Shown here piece by piece: positions 1-9,362 of a stretch of DNA of 64,000 nt. Numbering within the stretch: position 1 is the first letter of the stretch; every line of letters starts with the position of its first letter. The stretch spans positions 930,001-994,000 of the forward strand of contig NZ_LT629802.1 in assembly GCF_900106045.1 (NCBI RefSeq). Direction: 5' to 3'. A program made the translations under genes and the position numbers. The notes below the pieces were generated by a model that made no database searches, had not been told where the DNA came from, and worked only from the letters and a program-made list of their open reading frames with translations. Source of the DNA: Pseudomonas mucidolens. Its GTDB lineage: Bacteria; Pseudomonadota; Gammaproteobacteria; Pseudomonadales; Pseudomonadaceae.

Positions 1-403
1 TGTCCATGATGCCGAACCGCACGGCCATTTCCCGAATCGCCAGCACGGTGCTCGCCGCGCGGGTGCGTGAAGCGCTTTTGACTTCCAACTGCCAGTGATC
101 GAAGTCGCACTTTTCAAACAGCTCTTCCAGGCGCGGGATCGGGCAGCGAGTGACCCAGCCAGGACCGCCGGCGCGGGCGTCCATCTTCACCAGGTCGGCG
201 GCGGAATATTCCACCACCTTGCCGCGCCGATCGGCGGTGCGCTTGAGGGTCGGGTCGTGGATGACCATCAGTTCGCCGTCCATCGACAGGTGCAAGTCCA
301 GTTCGCAGCGGCGTACGCCATGCTCGAGACACTGCTGGAAGCTGGTCAGGGTATTTTCCGGTGCTTCGCCTTTGGCGCCGCGGTGGCCATAAATCAGTGT
401 CAC
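1..403 (-). CDS. Glycerophosphodiester phosphodiesterase, 5' part only
   Basis: This enzyme hydrolyses deacylated phospholipid glycerophosphodiesters to glycerol-3-phosphate and an alcohol. The visible N-terminal 134 residues start at a GTG (complement of 401-403) preceded by AAGGAG at good spacing. They carry the family's opening motif GHRGAKGEAPENT (catalytic His and Arg) and then the metal-ligand region ELDLHLSMDG followed by VIHD. No signal peptide is visible, so a cytosolic UgpQ-like enzyme is more likely than a periplasmic GlpQ. The C-terminal half runs off the left edge of the window. The family call is firm; the substrate is inferred. Confidence 0.9.
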   Translation of the reverse strand, partial: MTLIYGHRGAKGEAPENTLTSFQQCLEHGVRRCELDLHLSMDGELMVIHDPTLKRTADRRGKVVEYSAADLVKMDARAGGPGWVTRCPIPRLEELFEKCDFDHWQLEVKSASRTRAASTVLAIREMAVRFGIMD

Positions 404-446
404 AGTTGCTCCTTGCGCCAGGTGTTCTGGCAGGATAAATACGAAT

Positions 447-1031
447 TCAGGTGCTTTGGCCGTCGCTTTGCTCCAGGGCCAGGCGTCGTTCCTGAGCCTG
501 TCTCTGCAAAATGTAGCGCGCCAGCAGTTGGCGTTGGGCATCAGTCATGGATTCAAATTCAGTGCCGACGTCAAAACCGTCGCCCTTCGGGTCGCAATGC
601 GTGACCCGGGCCCGCAACAACAGGCCCAGCGCCTGGGGCATCAGCACCAGTTTGACCGCCAGGTGACTGTCGGGCAGCAGCATCGTGGGGTGCTGGAAGT
701 CGATACCGCCTTCGGAAATGATGACCGGCTGCGGTGCGCCGATCTCGCCCACGAGGCTGTGCGCCATGACCTGGCCGAGCAGGTCCATGCGTTTGTTCTG
801 TACTTTGAGGAGGGCGGCGAGGGTGCGGTCGCGCTCGCCGAGCTGGCGCAACAGGTGCTGGGATTCAAATTCACTCAGGTGCAATTCACTGAGCAGGTTG
901 AATAGCGGAGACTCATCCAGCAACACTTCCTTGCCCCTGGCTTGCGCCGCAGACAGGCTGCTGATTTGGAGTGCGATCATGTCCTCGATACGGTAGTATT
1001 CGCGGCGTTCTTCTTCATCTAATGTGGTCAT
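447..1031 (-). CDS. PilZ domain protein (likely c-di-GMP responsive)
   Basis: This 194-residue soluble protein has a charged N-terminus, a helical middle (about residues 30-110) and a PilZ-like beta-barrel towards the C-terminus, seen in ISEGGIDF, RARVTHCD and DVGTEFESM. This layout is common in Pseudomonas PilZ proteins that act as c-di-GMP receptors. The RxxxR part of the c-di-GMP motif is not clear here, so binding is unproven. It stands alone between the phosphodiesterase gene and the divergent lol operon. PilZ membership is reasonably sure, its target is not known. Confidence 0.72.
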   Translation of the reverse strand: MTTLDEEERREYYRIEDMIALQISSLSAAQARGKEVLLDESPLFNLLSELHLSEFESQHLLRQLGERDRTLAALLKVQNKRMDLLGQVMAHSLVGEIGAPQPVIISEGGIDFQHPTMLLPDSHLAVKLVLMPQALGLLLRARVTHCDPKGDGFDVGTEFESMTDAQRQLLARYILQRQAQERRLALEQSDGQST

Positions 1032-1125
1032 GGCGAACCCCGGGTAGCGGTAATGGTCTGAGTGTAAAGCTGCTTATCAGACCCCGCCACAGGGACGTCT
1101 TCTTTTCCTCCGAACAAGCCCCGAC

Positions 1126-2376
1126 ATGTTCAGACCTCTCTTCGTATTTATCGGCACGCGTTATACCCGTGCAAAGCGTCGCAATCATTTTGTGTCGTTC
1201 ATTTCCTTGACCTCGATGATCGGACTCGCCCTGGGCGTAGTGGTGATGATCGTGGTGCTTTCGGTGATGAACGGCTTCGATCATGAAATGCGCACCCGCG
1301 TGCTGGGCATGGTGCCTCACGCGACCATCGAATCCGGCGAACCGTTCAGCGACTGGCAAGGCCTGGCCGACAAGGTCAAGCAGAACCCCAAGGTCTTGGC
1401 GGTCGCGCCGTTCACCCAGATGCAAGGACTGTTGACCCATGATGGCAAGGTGCAGAAAGTCCTGCTCAACGCCATCGATCCGGTGCAGGAGCGCAAGGTT
1501 TCGATCATTGACCAGTTCATGCAGCAGGGCAAGCTGGACGAATTGTCGCCTGGCAGCTTCGGCATCGTCATTGGCGACCGGGCTGCGGCCAAGCTTGGCG
1601 TGGGCATCGGCGACAAGCTGACCTTTGTCGCCCCGGAAGTCACCGTGACCCCGGCCGGCATGTTTCCGCGCATGAAGCGCTTCACCGTGGTGGGTATTTT
1701 TCATGTCGGGGCGGGCGAGATTGACGGCTTCCTCGGCCTGACCAACCTCACCGACCTGGCCCGTCTGCACCGCTGGAAGCCGGATCAGGTGCAAGGCCTG
1801 CGTCTTAAATTCAATGACTTGTTCGATGCACCGCGTACGTCATGGGAAATCGCCCAGCATCTGGGTGAAAGCGAGTATTACGCCCGCGACTGGACCCGCA
1901 CCCACGGCAACCTGTACCAGGCCATCCGCATGGAAAAAGCCATGATCGGCCTATTATTGCTGCTGATCGTGGCTGTTGCCGCATTCAATATCATCTCCAC
2001 GCTGGTGATGGTAGTGAATGACAAGAAGGGCGATATCGCGATCCTGCGGACCCTGGGTGCCACGCCGGGACAGATCATGGCGATCTTCATGGTGCAGGGC
2101 ACGGTGATTGGCGTGGTGGGTACCCTGATCGGCACCGCCGTGGGGATTTTGGCGGCGCTGAACGTCAGTGCGGCGATTGCCGGCCTCGAAACCCTGATCG
2201 GCCACAAGTTTCTCAACGCAGATGTCTATTTCATCGACTACTTGCCGTCCCAGGTCCAGAGCCAGGATGTGTTGATGGTCGGCGGCGCCGCGTTGCTCCT
2301 GAGTTTCCTTGCCACCCTGTATCCAGCCTGGCGCGCGGCACGTACCCAGCCAGCGCAGGCTTTACGTTATGAGTGA
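1126..2376 (+). CDS. lolC: Lipoprotein-releasing ABC transporter permease LolC
   Basis: LolC is an inner-membrane subunit of LolCDE, which extracts outer-membrane lipoproteins and hands them to LolA. The 416-residue protein has the LolC/E layout: an N-terminal transmembrane helix (around [20 protein letters not shown]), a large periplasmic domain (about 50-265), then three helices, with the cytoplasmic coupling sequence [15 protein letters not shown] between the first two. It is paralogous to the permease at 3126 almost throughout. Its stop overlaps the first possible start of lolD, so the two are translationally coupled. Which of the two permeases should be named LolC is assigned by order. 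Confidence 0.93.
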   Translation: MFRPLFVFIGTRYTRAKRRNHFVSFISLTSMIGLALGVVVMIVVLSVMNGFDHEMRTRVLGMVPHATIESGEPFSDWQGLADKVKQNPKVLAVAPFTQMQGLLTHDGKVQKVLLNAIDPVQERKVSIIDQFMQQGKLDELSPGSFGIVIGDRAAAKLGVGIGDKLTFVAPEVTVTPAGMFPRMKRFTVVGIFHVGAGEIDGFLGLTNLTDLARLHRWKPDQVQGLRLKFNDLFDAPRTSWEIAQHLGESEYYARDWTRTHGNLYQAIRMEKAMIGLLLLLIVAVAAFNIISTLVMVVNDKKGDIAILRTLGATPGQIMAIFMVQGTVIGVVGTLIGTAVGILAALNVSAAIAGLETLIGHKFLNADVYFIDYLPSQVQSQDVLMVGGAALLLSFLATLYPAWRAARTQPAQALRYE

Positions 2377-2383
2377 GTCGGGC

Positions 2384-3067
2384 ATGAGTGAAAAAGCAAT
2401 CCTGAGCTGCCGCAACCTGGGCAAATCCTACGAGGAAGGCCCGGAATCCGTGGTGGTGCTTTCCAACCTGCAACTGGAACTGCATCCGGGTGAGCGCGTC
2501 GCCATCGTCGGCAGTTCCGGTTCCGGTAAAAGCACCTTGCTTAACCTGTTGGGCGGCCTCGATACGCCGTCCCAGGGCAGTGTCTGGCTGGCCGGTGAAG
2601 AGCTGTCGGCCTTGAACGAGCGCGCGCGCGGCCAGTTGCGCAATCGTTCCCTGGGCTTCGTCTATCAGTTCCACCACCTGTTGCCGGAGTTCACGGCGCT
2701 GGAAAATGTCTGCATGCCGCTGTTGATCGGCAAGACCGCGATTCCCGAGGCCCGGCAACGTGCCACGGCATTGCTGGAGCGGGTCGGTCTCGGCCATCGT
2801 CTGGAGCACAAGCCGGCTGAGCTGTCCGGCGGCGAGCGCCAGCGTGTCGCGATTGCCCGCGCCCTGGTCAACAATCCAGGCCTGGTGATGCTCGACGAGC
2901 CCACCGGCAACCTCGACTCCCATACCGCCCAGGGCATCAAGGACTTGATGCTGGAACTGAGCACCCAGATGCGCACCGCGTTCCTGGTGGTGACCCATGA
3001 CATGAGCATGGCCCGGCAAATGGACCGCGTGTTGCATCTGCAGGAAGGTCATCTGGTCGCCATCTGA
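2384..3067 (+). CDS. lolD: Lipoprotein-releasing ABC transporter ATPase LolD
   Basis: LolD supplies ATP hydrolysis to the LolCDE complex. The protein shows Walker [10 protein letters not shown], the Q-loop in [12 protein letters not shown], signature LSGGERQR, Walker [13 protein letters not shown] and the switch His in VTHD. The start at 2384 gives 227 residues, the usual LolD length. An in-frame ATG at 2369 that overlaps the lolC stop would add five residues and cannot be excluded. The gene sits between the two permease genes, the standard lolC-D-E order. Confidence 0.95.
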   Translation: MSEKAILSCRNLGKSYEEGPESVVVLSNLQLELHPGERVAIVGSSGSGKSTLLNLLGGLDTPSQGSVWLAGEELSALNERARGQLRNRSLGFVYQFHHLLPEFTALENVCMPLLIGKTAIPEARQRATALLERVGLGHRLEHKPAELSGGERQRVAIARALVNNPGLVMLDEPTGNLDSHTAQGIKDLMLELSTQMRTAFLVVTHDMSMARQMDRVLHLQEGHLVAI

Positions 3068-3075
3068 GCTGTTTC

Positions 3076-3105
3076 AAGCCCGGCGCCTGACGCCGGGTTT
3101 TCCAT
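3076..3105 (+). terminator. Hairpin between lolD and lolE
   Basis: A GC-rich stem (CCCGGCG / CGCCGGG, loop CCTGA) is followed by TTTTCC and a further T run. It resembles a rho-independent terminator. Since lolE begins only 20 bases on, it more likely attenuates within the operon than ends it. Confidence 0.6.
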
Positions 3106-3125
3106 TTTTTCAACGGTGCCCGCGA

Positions 3126-4370
3126 ATGTTCAGACCGTTATCGATTTTCATCGGCACGCGCTATACCCGCGCCAAGCGCCGTAACCGTTTTGTCTCGTTT
3201 ATTTCGATGACCTCGATGATCGGCCTCGCCCTGGGTGTGCTGGCGATGATCGTGGTGTTGTCGGTGATGAACGGCTTCCAGCGTGAAATGAGTTCACGCA
3301 TCCTCGGCATGGTGCCTCACGCCACCCTCGTCGGCGTCAAGCCGATCGATGATTGGCAGCCGGTGGCCGCCGCTGCGCTGAAAAATCCCGAAGTGACCGC
3401 CGCCGTGCCGTTCACTCAAATGGACGGCATGTTCTCCTACAAGGGTGCGATGCAGCCGATCGAGATCAGTGGCGTCGACCCGGCCCAGGAAGGCAAGGTC
3501 TCGATCGTGGCGCAGCATATCGTCCAGGGCAAACTGGAAGACTTGAAACCCGGCGAGTTCGGCGTGGTGATCGGTGAGATCACGGCCCGTCGCTTCCGCT
3601 TGAATGTCGGTGACAAGCTGACTTTGATCGTTCCGGAGATCAGCAGCGCTCCGGGGGGGATCACGCCGCGCATGCAGCGCTTGAATGTGGTGGGTGTGTT
3701 CAAGGTGGGGGCCGAGCTTGATGGTTCGATGGCCCTGATCCACGTGGCCGACGCTGCGCAGATTCAGCATTGGCAGCCGAATCAGGTGCAAAGCGTGCGC
3801 CTGGCGGTGAAGGATCTGTACGCGGCTCCCAAGGTCTCGGCGGACATCGCCAGCGGCCTGGGCGCCGCCTACAAGGCGGACGACTGGACGCACACCCAAG
3901 GCAGCCTGTTCAGTGCGATGAAAATGGAAAAGACCATGATCGGTCTGTTGCTGCTGATGATCGTCGCCGTTGCCGCGTTCAATATCATCGCCACATTGAT
4001 CATGGTGGTGAACGACAAGGGCGCGGACATCGCGATCCTGCGCACGATCGGCGCCACGCCGCGCCAGATCATGGCGATCTTCATGGTCCAGGGCACGGTG
4101 ATCGGGATTGTCGGCACCTTGATTGGCGGCGTTCTGGGGGTGATCGCCGCGTTGAATGTCAGTGAGCTGGTGGGCTGGATGGAGCGTGTGACCGGGCAGC
4201 ATATCTTCAGCTCGGACGTGTATTTCGTCAGCAACCTGCCTTCCGAGTTGCAGGGCGCAGATGTGCTGCTGATTTGCAGTGCCGGGTTTGTGTTGAGCTT
4301 CTTGGCGACGATTTATCCGGCGTACCGGGCGGCGAAGATTGAGCCGGCGCATGCGCTGAGGTATTCGTAG
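3126..4370 (+). CDS. lolE: Lipoprotein-releasing ABC transporter permease LolE
   Basis: This is the second permease of LolCDE (414 residues), built like LolC: one N-terminal helix, a periplasmic domain, and three C-terminal helices with the coupling sequence DIAILRTIGATPRQI. The first 60 residues are almost identical to the 1126 gene product ([19 protein letters not shown]), so the pair arose by duplication. The periplasmic domains have diverged, in line with the separate roles reported for LolC (LolA docking) and LolE (lipoprotein binding) in E. coli. A REP pair follows the stop. Confidence 0.93.
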   Translation: MFRPLSIFIGTRYTRAKRRNRFVSFISMTSMIGLALGVLAMIVVLSVMNGFQREMSSRILGMVPHATLVGVKPIDDWQPVAAAALKNPEVTAAVPFTQMDGMFSYKGAMQPIEISGVDPAQEGKVSIVAQHIVQGKLEDLKPGEFGVVIGEITARRFRLNVGDKLTLIVPEISSAPGGITPRMQRLNVVGVFKVGAELDGSMALIHVADAAQIQHWQPNQVQSVRLAVKDLYAAPKVSADIASGLGAAYKADDWTHTQGSLFSAMKMEKTMIGLLLLMIVAVAAFNIIATLIMVVNDKGADIAILRTIGATPRQIMAIFMVQGTVIGIVGTLIGGVLGVIAALNVSELVGWMERVTGQHIFSSDVYFVSNLPSELQGADVLLICSAGFVLSFLATIYPAYRAAKIEPAHALRYS

Positions 4371-4380
4371 TTTTTTAAGA

Positions 4381-4470
4381 GCGCTATCGCGAGCAAGCCC
4401 GCTCCCACAGGTTGACCGCGTACACCTTTTGGAATGCGGTCGAAGGCGGGAGCGGGCTTGCTCGCGAAGG
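4381..4470. repeat. Inverted pair of Pseudomonas REP elements
   Basis: Two copies of the GCGAGCAAGCCCGCTCCCAC palindrome face each other at 4381-4410 and 4448-4470, separated by a short unique spacer. They lie between the convergent lolE and copS genes, a typical place for intergenic REP doublets, which may protect mRNA 3' ends. Confidence 0.85.
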
Positions 4471-4487
4471 GGCTCGCACCACCAGCC

Positions 4488-5846
4488 TCACTCCGCCAGC
4501 GGCAACTCAATCACAAACCTGGTCCAGCCCATCCCCGACTCACACCAGATCCGTCCACCGTGCGCCCGCACAATCGACTGAGTGATCGCCAACCCCAGCC
4601 CGGCATGTTCACTGCTGCCTTCACGGCGCGCCGGGTCCGCGCGGTAAAAGCGATCAAACAACCTCGGCAGCGACGCTTCGGGAATACCGTCCCCGGTGTT
4701 TTCCACCGTCAGTTGCACACCCTGGGCACCCTCCGCGATCTGCATACTGACCTTGCCACCCTGTGGCGTGAACCGCAGTGCGTTATCCAGCAGGTTGGAC
4801 AGGGCGCGGCGCAACATGCTGCGGTCACCCGTAGCGTGTCCTGTGCCTTCGCGCTGCAGGCTGACCTGGCTGTCTTCCGCCAAGGGCGCAAAAAATTCCA
4901 GCAGGGCGTCGGCTTCATCCGCCAGCACCAGCGGGTCACGCTTGGGGGTCAACAATCCATGATCGGCCTTGGCCAGGTACAACATGTCGTTGACCAGTTG
5001 CGCCATCCATTGCAGTTCTTCCAGATTGCTGTGCAAAGCCTCGCGGTAATCCTCCAGCGGCCGCGGCTGGGTGAGGATGACCTGGGTGTGGGTCAACAGG
5101 TTCGACAGCGGTGTGCGCAGTTCATGGGCGATGTCGGCGGAAAACGCCGAGAGTCGCTGGAAGGCGTCATCCAGGCGGCCGAACATGGCGTTGAAGGCGT
5201 GGGCCAACTCCGCGAGTTCCGCGGGCATTTGCTCTTGGGGCAGGCGTTGGGTCAGGGAGTGTGCGGACACCCCGGCGGCCACTTCGCTCATCCGGCGCAA
5301 AGGGCGCAGGCCACTGCGCGCGGCCCAGGCACCCAGCAGCGCGGTAGCCAGGGCCGAGAGGCCGACGGTCAGCCAGATCAGGTGCTGCATGCGCTGCAGG
5401 AAGTGTTGGTGATGGGTGATGTCGAGCATCAGCGTCAGGTGTGGCGAGTTAACGTCACCGCCCTTGAGCGGCACGTTATACAGTCGGTAATCGGTCCCGG
5501 CGTTTTGCAGACTGTGCAGGCCGGGCGCCTGGGGCAATGTAATGCCCGGCGCGCCGTCGAGCCAGCGCCGGCCATCCCTGGCAGTGACCCGCAGGGTCAG
5601 GTCGGGCTGGCGCTGCAGTTCCTCGCGCAGTTGCGGTTCGCGTTGGGCAAATAACGCCGGCGTATCGGCACCTTGCAAGGCACTGCGCAGGGCCACCAGT
5701 TTGCTGTCGAGCAGTTGCTGGTCCAGCTCGATGAAGTGCTTCTCACTGGCGTGGTTGAACAACACGCCCGCCAGTAGCGAGACCACGGTGGTGCAGGCGG
5801 CAAACAACAAGGCCAGGCGGCCGGCCAAAGACAATCGCGTGATCAA
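4488..5846 (-). CDS. copS: Copper-responsive sensor histidine kinase CopS
   Basis: CopS is a membrane kinase that senses periplasmic copper and phosphorylates CopR. The 452-residue protein has a first transmembrane helix near residues 8-30, a periplasmic sensor loop to about 155, a second helix near 156-175, a HAMP linker, the HisKA box around His241 ([13 protein letters not shown]) and a HATPase domain with N (NLLDNALRF), G1 (NTGDGI) and G2 (GLGLAIT) boxes. It starts at a TTG that overlaps the copR stop (TTGA), so it is translationally coupled to copR. The heavy-metal kinase subfamily is clear; copper is inferred from the divergent cupredoxin and from synteny with P. aeruginosa copRS. Confidence 0.88.
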   Translation of the reverse strand: MITRLSLAGRLALLFAACTTVVSLLAGVLFNHASEKHFIELDQQLLDSKLVALRSALQGADTPALFAQREPQLREELQRQPDLTLRVTARDGRRWLDGAPGITLPQAPGLHSLQNAGTDYRLYNVPLKGGDVNSPHLTLMLDITHHQHFLQRMQHLIWLTVGLSALATALLGAWAARSGLRPLRRMSEVAAGVSAHSLTQRLPQEQMPAELAELAHAFNAMFGRLDDAFQRLSAFSADIAHELRTPLSNLLTHTQVILTQPRPLEDYREALHSNLEELQWMAQLVNDMLYLAKADHGLLTPKRDPLVLADEADALLEFFAPLAEDSQVSLQREGTGHATGDRSMLRRALSNLLDNALRFTPQGGKVSMQIAEGAQGVQLTVENTGDGIPEASLPRLFDRFYRADPARREGSSEHAGLGLAITQSIVRAHGGRIWCESGMGWTRFVIELPLAE

Positions 5847-6523
5847 CTGAACCGCTCCTCCAGTACGTAGCCCATGCCGCGTACGGTGTGGATCAACTTG
5901 TTGGGGAAGCCATCATCGATTTTCAGGCGCAGGCGGCGGATTGCGACTTCGATGATGTTGGTGTCGCTGTCGAAGTTCATGTCCCAGACTTGGGAGGCGA
6001 TCAACGACTTGGGCAGTACTTCGCCCTGGCGGCGCAGGAGCATTTCCAGCAGGGCAAACTCCTTGGCCGTGAGATCAATGCGTTGGGTGCCGCGCTCGAC
6101 CCGGCGACGGATCAAGTCCAGGCGCAGGTCAGCCAGTTGCAGGCTGGTGTCTTGTGGCCCGCTGCTGCCACGACGCAATAGGCTGCGGACGCGGGCCAGC
6201 AGTTCGGAAAACGCAAAGGGCTTGACCAGATAATCGTCGGCTCCCAGCTCCAGGCCGTGAACGCGATCTTCCACCGCGTCCCTCGCGGTGAGGAACAGTA
6301 TCGGGATCTCCAGGCCTGCATTCCGCACCGCCTGGAGGATTTGCCAGCCGTCGCGGCCCGGCAGCATCACATCAAGGATCAACAGGTCGTAGTCACCGGT
6401 CAGCGCCCTATGTTGACCGGTCGTGCCATCAGCCACCAGTTCGGTGTTGAACCCGGCTTCGGCCAGTCCCTGGCGCAGGTATTGGCCGGTTTTCGGTTGG
6501 TCTTCGACGATCAATAGTTTCAT
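5843..6523 (-). CDS. copR: Copper response regulator CopR (OmpR family)
   Basis: CopR is a 226-residue response regulator. It has a receiver domain with acidic residues ED (8-9 region), phospho-acceptor Asp51 in [14 protein letters not shown] and the conserved Lys in LVKPF, followed by an OmpR winged-helix domain ending in [15 protein letters not shown]. Phosphorylated by CopS, it should activate copper-tolerance genes. It is divergent from the cupredoxin gene, and the shared 155-base intergenic region holds a CusR/CopR-like box at 6588-6601. Confidence 0.9.
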   Translation of the reverse strand: MKLLIVEDQPKTGQYLRQGLAEAGFNTELVADGTTGQHRALTGDYDLLILDVMLPGRDGWQILQAVRNAGLEIPILFLTARDAVEDRVHGLELGADDYLVKPFAFSELLARVRSLLRRGSSGPQDTSLQLADLRLDLIRRRVERGTQRIDLTAKEFALLEMLLRRQGEVLPKSLIASQVWDMNFDSDTNIIEVAIRRLRLKIDDGFPNKLIHTVRGMGYVLEERFS

Positions 6524-6587
6524 GGATGGCTCGTGGTAACGGGTAACTGCGGCTTTATACCTTGCGCGCCGTGGCGCAGGCGCAACC

Positions 6588-6601
6588 TGACAAAGTTGTA
6601 A
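6588..6601. promoter_or_regulatory. Candidate CopR/CusR box
   Basis: The sequence TGACAA-AG-TTGTAA is an inverted repeat matching the CusR/CopR consensus TGACAANNTTGTCA at all but one arm position. It lies between copR and the divergent cupredoxin gene, about 78 bases before the cupredoxin start, suitable for control of both directions. Binding is inferred. Confidence 0.65.
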
Positions 6602-6678
6602 TCTAGCAGTCAGCTGGCTGGCAGCGGCGCATCATTAGAGTTTCCCACAGGCGAGTCCCATACCTTTGGAGGATCAAC

Positions 6679-7203
6679 ATGTTTTTGCGCAAGTCTTGGT
6701 GGTTGGCGGGTTGTTTGCTGGTGTTGAGCGCCCCGGCGCTGGCTGCGGGCGGGCATACTTTCGCTTTTGGTGAAGCGGCGCCGGCGGCCCGGGCCACGCG
6801 TACGGTGCAAGTGCTGCTTGAGGATATTGCCTTTTCACCCACATCCCTCGACGTCAAGGCCGGTGAAACCGTGCGCTTTGTGTTGGTTAATAAAGGCCGG
6901 TTACTCCACGAATTCAATCTGGGCGACGCAACGATGCATGCGGATCACCAGAAAGAAATGCTCAAGATGCAGGCCAGTGGCATGTTGACCGCGACCGGCA
7001 TGGGCCAGATGGACCACAGCGCGATGGGGCACGCCGACATGGCGGGCATGCAGCATGACGATCCCAACAGTGTGCTGGTGGAACCGGGCAAAACCGCGGA
7101 ATTGACCTGGACATTCAGTAAGGCCGGCGCTTTGGAGTTTGCCTGCAATATCCCGGGGCACTATCAAGCCGGCATGGTTGGCAAGCTGAACGTCAGCCAG
7201 TGA
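6679..7203 (+). CDS. Periplasmic copper cupredoxin, Met/His-rich
   Basis: This 174-residue secreted protein has a signal peptide (about 1-22, cleaved after ALA) and a cupredoxin fold with candidate type-1 copper ligands His77 (RLLHEFN), Cys156, His161 (CNIPGHYQAGM) and Met166. A segment at about residues 84-126 is rich in Met and His (MHADH, MDHSAMGHADMAGMQHD), suggesting extra copper binding. From memory it matches PA2807, a copper-induced gene beside copRS in P. aeruginosa. It probably buffers or carries periplasmic copper. An AGGA ribosome site precedes the ATG. Confidence 0.85.
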   Translation: MFLRKSWWLAGCLLVLSAPALAAGGHTFAFGEAAPAARATRTVQVLLEDIAFSPTSLDVKAGETVRFVLVNKGRLLHEFNLGDATMHADHQKEMLKMQASGMLTATGMGQMDHSAMGHADMAGMQHDDPNSVLVEPGKTAELTWTFSKAGALEFACNIPGHYQAGMVGKLNVSQ

Positions 7204-7272
7204 GCAGCTGGCACGCAAAGGCGGGGGCAAAGGCTGGTAGACTGGCGGGGTTTATCTAGCCAGGTTTCCGCC

Positions 7273-8103
7273 ATGCATCCCGCAGCCGAACATTCGCCGC
7301 TGGGCAAGTCCAGTGAATACATCTCTACTTACACCCCATCCTTGCTGTTCCCGATACCGCGCGCGGCCAAATGGGCTGAACTTGGCCTGACTGCCGAGAC
7401 ACTGCCGTATAAAGGCGTGGACTTCTGGAACTGCTTCGAATTGTCCTGGCTGCTGCCGTCTGGCAAACCGGTGGTGGCTATCGGCGAGTTCAGCATTGCG
7501 GCTGATTCGCCGAACATCATTGAGTCGAAGTCCTTCAAGCTGTACCTCAATTCGCTGAACCAGACGCCCTTTGCCGATGTGCAAAGCCTTGAGACGACCT
7601 TGCGTACCGACCTGAGCGCGGCGGCCGGAAAACCGGTGGGCGTGCGCATCCGCAGTCTTGGCGATGTGGAAGGCGAGGGCGTGGTTGCCCTGCCGGGCGT
7701 GTGCATCGACGACTTGGATATCAGCGTCAGCAACTATGAGCAACCGCGTCCGGAGCTGCTGCGCTGCGATGATTCACGTGTGGTGGAGGAGAGCGTGCAC
7801 AGCCATCTGCTCAAATCCAACTGCCCGGTAACCAGCCAGCCGGACTGGGGCAGCGTGGCGGTGGAGTATTGCGGTTCAGCCCTGGATCACGCGAGTTTGC
7901 TGGAGTACCTGGTGAGTTTTCGCCAGCACTCGGACTTTCACGAACAGTGTGTGGAGCGGATCTTTCTCGATTTGCAGCGCTTGCTGAAACCTTCGAAGCT
8001 GACGGTGTATGCGCGGTATGTGCGTCGGGGCGGGTTGGATATCAATCCGTATCGCAGCACTGAGGATATGGCCTTCCAGAACCAGCGTCTGGTTCGTCAG
8101 TAG
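7273..8103 (+). CDS. queF: NADPH-dependent 7-cyano-7-deazaguanine reductase QueF
   Basis: QueF reduces preQ0 to preQ1 in the cytosol during queuosine tRNA modification. The 276-residue length is that of the long, two-domain (YqcD/E. coli type) enzyme. The QueF motif [11 protein letters not shown] at about residues 84-94 marks NADPH binding. The thioimide-forming Cys184 ([11 protein letters not shown]) and general acid Asp191 correspond to Cys190 and Asp197 of the E. coli enzyme. The gene is a single unit followed by a REP hairpin. Confidence 0.96.
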   Translation: MHPAAEHSPLGKSSEYISTYTPSLLFPIPRAAKWAELGLTAETLPYKGVDFWNCFELSWLLPSGKPVVAIGEFSIAADSPNIIESKSFKLYLNSLNQTPFADVQSLETTLRTDLSAAAGKPVGVRIRSLGDVEGEGVVALPGVCIDDLDISVSNYEQPRPELLRCDDSRVVEESVHSHLLKSNCPVTSQPDWGSVAVEYCGSALDHASLLEYLVSFRQHSDFHEQCVERIFLDLQRLLKPSKLTVYARYVRRGGLDINPYRSTEDMAFQNQRLVRQ

Positions 8104-8121
8104 CCTTTATCCAAATCAAAA

Positions 8122-8143
8122 GTGGGAGCGGGCTTGCTCCCAC
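8122..8143. repeat. Single REP palindrome downstream of queF
   Basis: GTGGGAGC and GCTCCCAC form an 8-base stem around GGGCTT, followed by ATTTTGA. It belongs to the same REP family as the elements near 4.4 and 12.4 kb and may serve as the 3' end structure of queF mRNA. Confidence 0.75.
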
Positions 8144-8174
8144 ATTTTGACGTTGTGTTGGGTGTGGGCTTGCG

Positions 8175-8441
8175 TTAGATCCCGATATTGCCCAGGGTCA
8201 CGACAATATTGCGCAAGGTGGCGGCAATGCCCGGGTGGTCCAGTTCGAAGCCTTCCACCGCCCGGTTCACATCGTCGCTGATGCTCGGTGGTTGAGTGGC
8301 AGGTTCCAGCTCAAGCTGCAATTCAAACTTGGCGAGCAAAGCTTCAAGTGCTTGACGTTTTTCAAGCGGCAGCGGTGGGTCCTGTTCCAGTTGCTCGCGC
8401 AGAATATTGACCTGTTCTTGCAGTTTTTCGCGGGCAGGCAT
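8175..8441 (-). CDS. DUF4404 family protein
   Basis: This 88-residue acidic, mostly helical protein of unknown function starts at the ATG at 8441, which follows AAAAGGAAC. A longer reading from 8474 lacks a ribosome site. The first half is coiled-coil-like (REKLQEQVNILREQL), and the second half ends in a conserved hydrophobic helix (HPGIAATLRNIVVTLGNIGI). This pattern recalls DUF4404, a small family found in Pseudomonas. No catalytic residues are evident. Confidence 0.75.
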   Translation of the reverse strand: MPAREKLQEQVNILREQLEQDPPLPLEKRQALEALLAKFELQLELEPATQPPSISDDVNRAVEGFELDHPGIAATLRNIVVTLGNIGI

Positions 8442-8551
8442 GGCGTTGTTCCTTTTATCGATAGGCATTGGCATAGACCGCAGCGTGACGATAAAGGTCT
8501 ATGGACTGACCTGTAGATTAATCCAGTCGCCCGCACTGTGCATGATCTTGA

Positions 8552-9165
8552 TCAGGGTTTTTCGCCCTTGAGCCGACGCAGGTTGATATCTTCCAGGCAG
8601 GTGCCCAGTTCGCCCAGATGATCGATCACCGAATGCACACCCAGTCCGTACAGTGCGACGGTTGCCTTGCCTCTTTTGTATTCGCGCTGCTGTTCGCTCA
8701 GCGCCTGCCATTGGGTAGGCGAGAGTCCGCATAAAGAGCCGCATGACGCCAGGCCGATAGTCCAGAGCCCGGCATTCAATCCTGATTGCAACAGTCGCGG
8801 TTCACCGCTGACCAGCACACAGCCTTCCAACTGCTCGATATTGAGCTCCATCAGGGCTTGCCAGCAGGCGTGGGGGGGGCTGGCCAGCGAATGCTGGCGG
8901 GGGTAGCGGCCTTGATCCAGCTCGGCAGTTCGCCAGCCAGCGCGCGGGTCACGTTGAGGGGCAGTTCGTCGAGCCAGGCACAGGGAACACCTTGTGCTTC
9001 CAGGGATTGCAAGATCTTCAGCGCGCCGGGAGTCGCTTGTGCTTCGCTGTTGGGAACGGTGTCGGAGCGAGCCAGGGAACCGAAATCCACCAGGCAGCCA
9101 CTCAGGCCAAACAGTACGGCAGTCAGCGATGGGGTAATGTCGGCAAGGGTTTCGGCGTGGGGCAT
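8552..9165 (-). pseudogene. HAD-superfamily hydrolase gene, frameshifted at a G8 run
   Basis: Two abutting frames make one protein. The first (8851-9165) starts MPHAE, contains VLFGLSGCLVDFG, which resembles the HAD motif I region of phosphonatase-like proteins, and runs into ...WPAPPTPAGKP-stop. The second (8552-8851) continues with MELNIEQLEGCVLVSGEP to LKGEKP. At 8872-8879 the plus strand has eight G. A ninth would restore WPAPPHACWQALMELN and one uninterrupted protein of about 204 residues. The motif I position of the nucleophile Asp reads Gly (FGLSG), so even the intact protein may not be a phosphatase. The gap could be a real mutation, slippage-based phase variation or a sequencing error. 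Confidence 0.8.
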
Positions 9166-9362
9166 TTCGACGTCCCTGAAAATAGCTATGACGCTATCGA
9201 AGCCCGATGACAGGTAGATGACACGCTATTGTAGTTGTAGGGGAATTGTACATTTTCCGAGGGAAGTTTCCTTCGGGCTGCCTAATCCGTCACTTCCGTC
9301 ATATACTGACGACCTAATTCAGGGCATAGCGCCCGTGACAAACTATTCAAGGAGTTCAAGCT

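Noticed and set aside
1126..4370. Near-identical permease genes considered as a recent assembly duplication
   Set aside because: The periplasmic domains differ clearly and the lolC-lolD-lolE order is the normal one.
4434..5654. Long forward frame of about 400 codons opposite copS
   Set aside because: It is the antisense shadow of the GC-rich copS gene; the copS frame has all kinase motifs.
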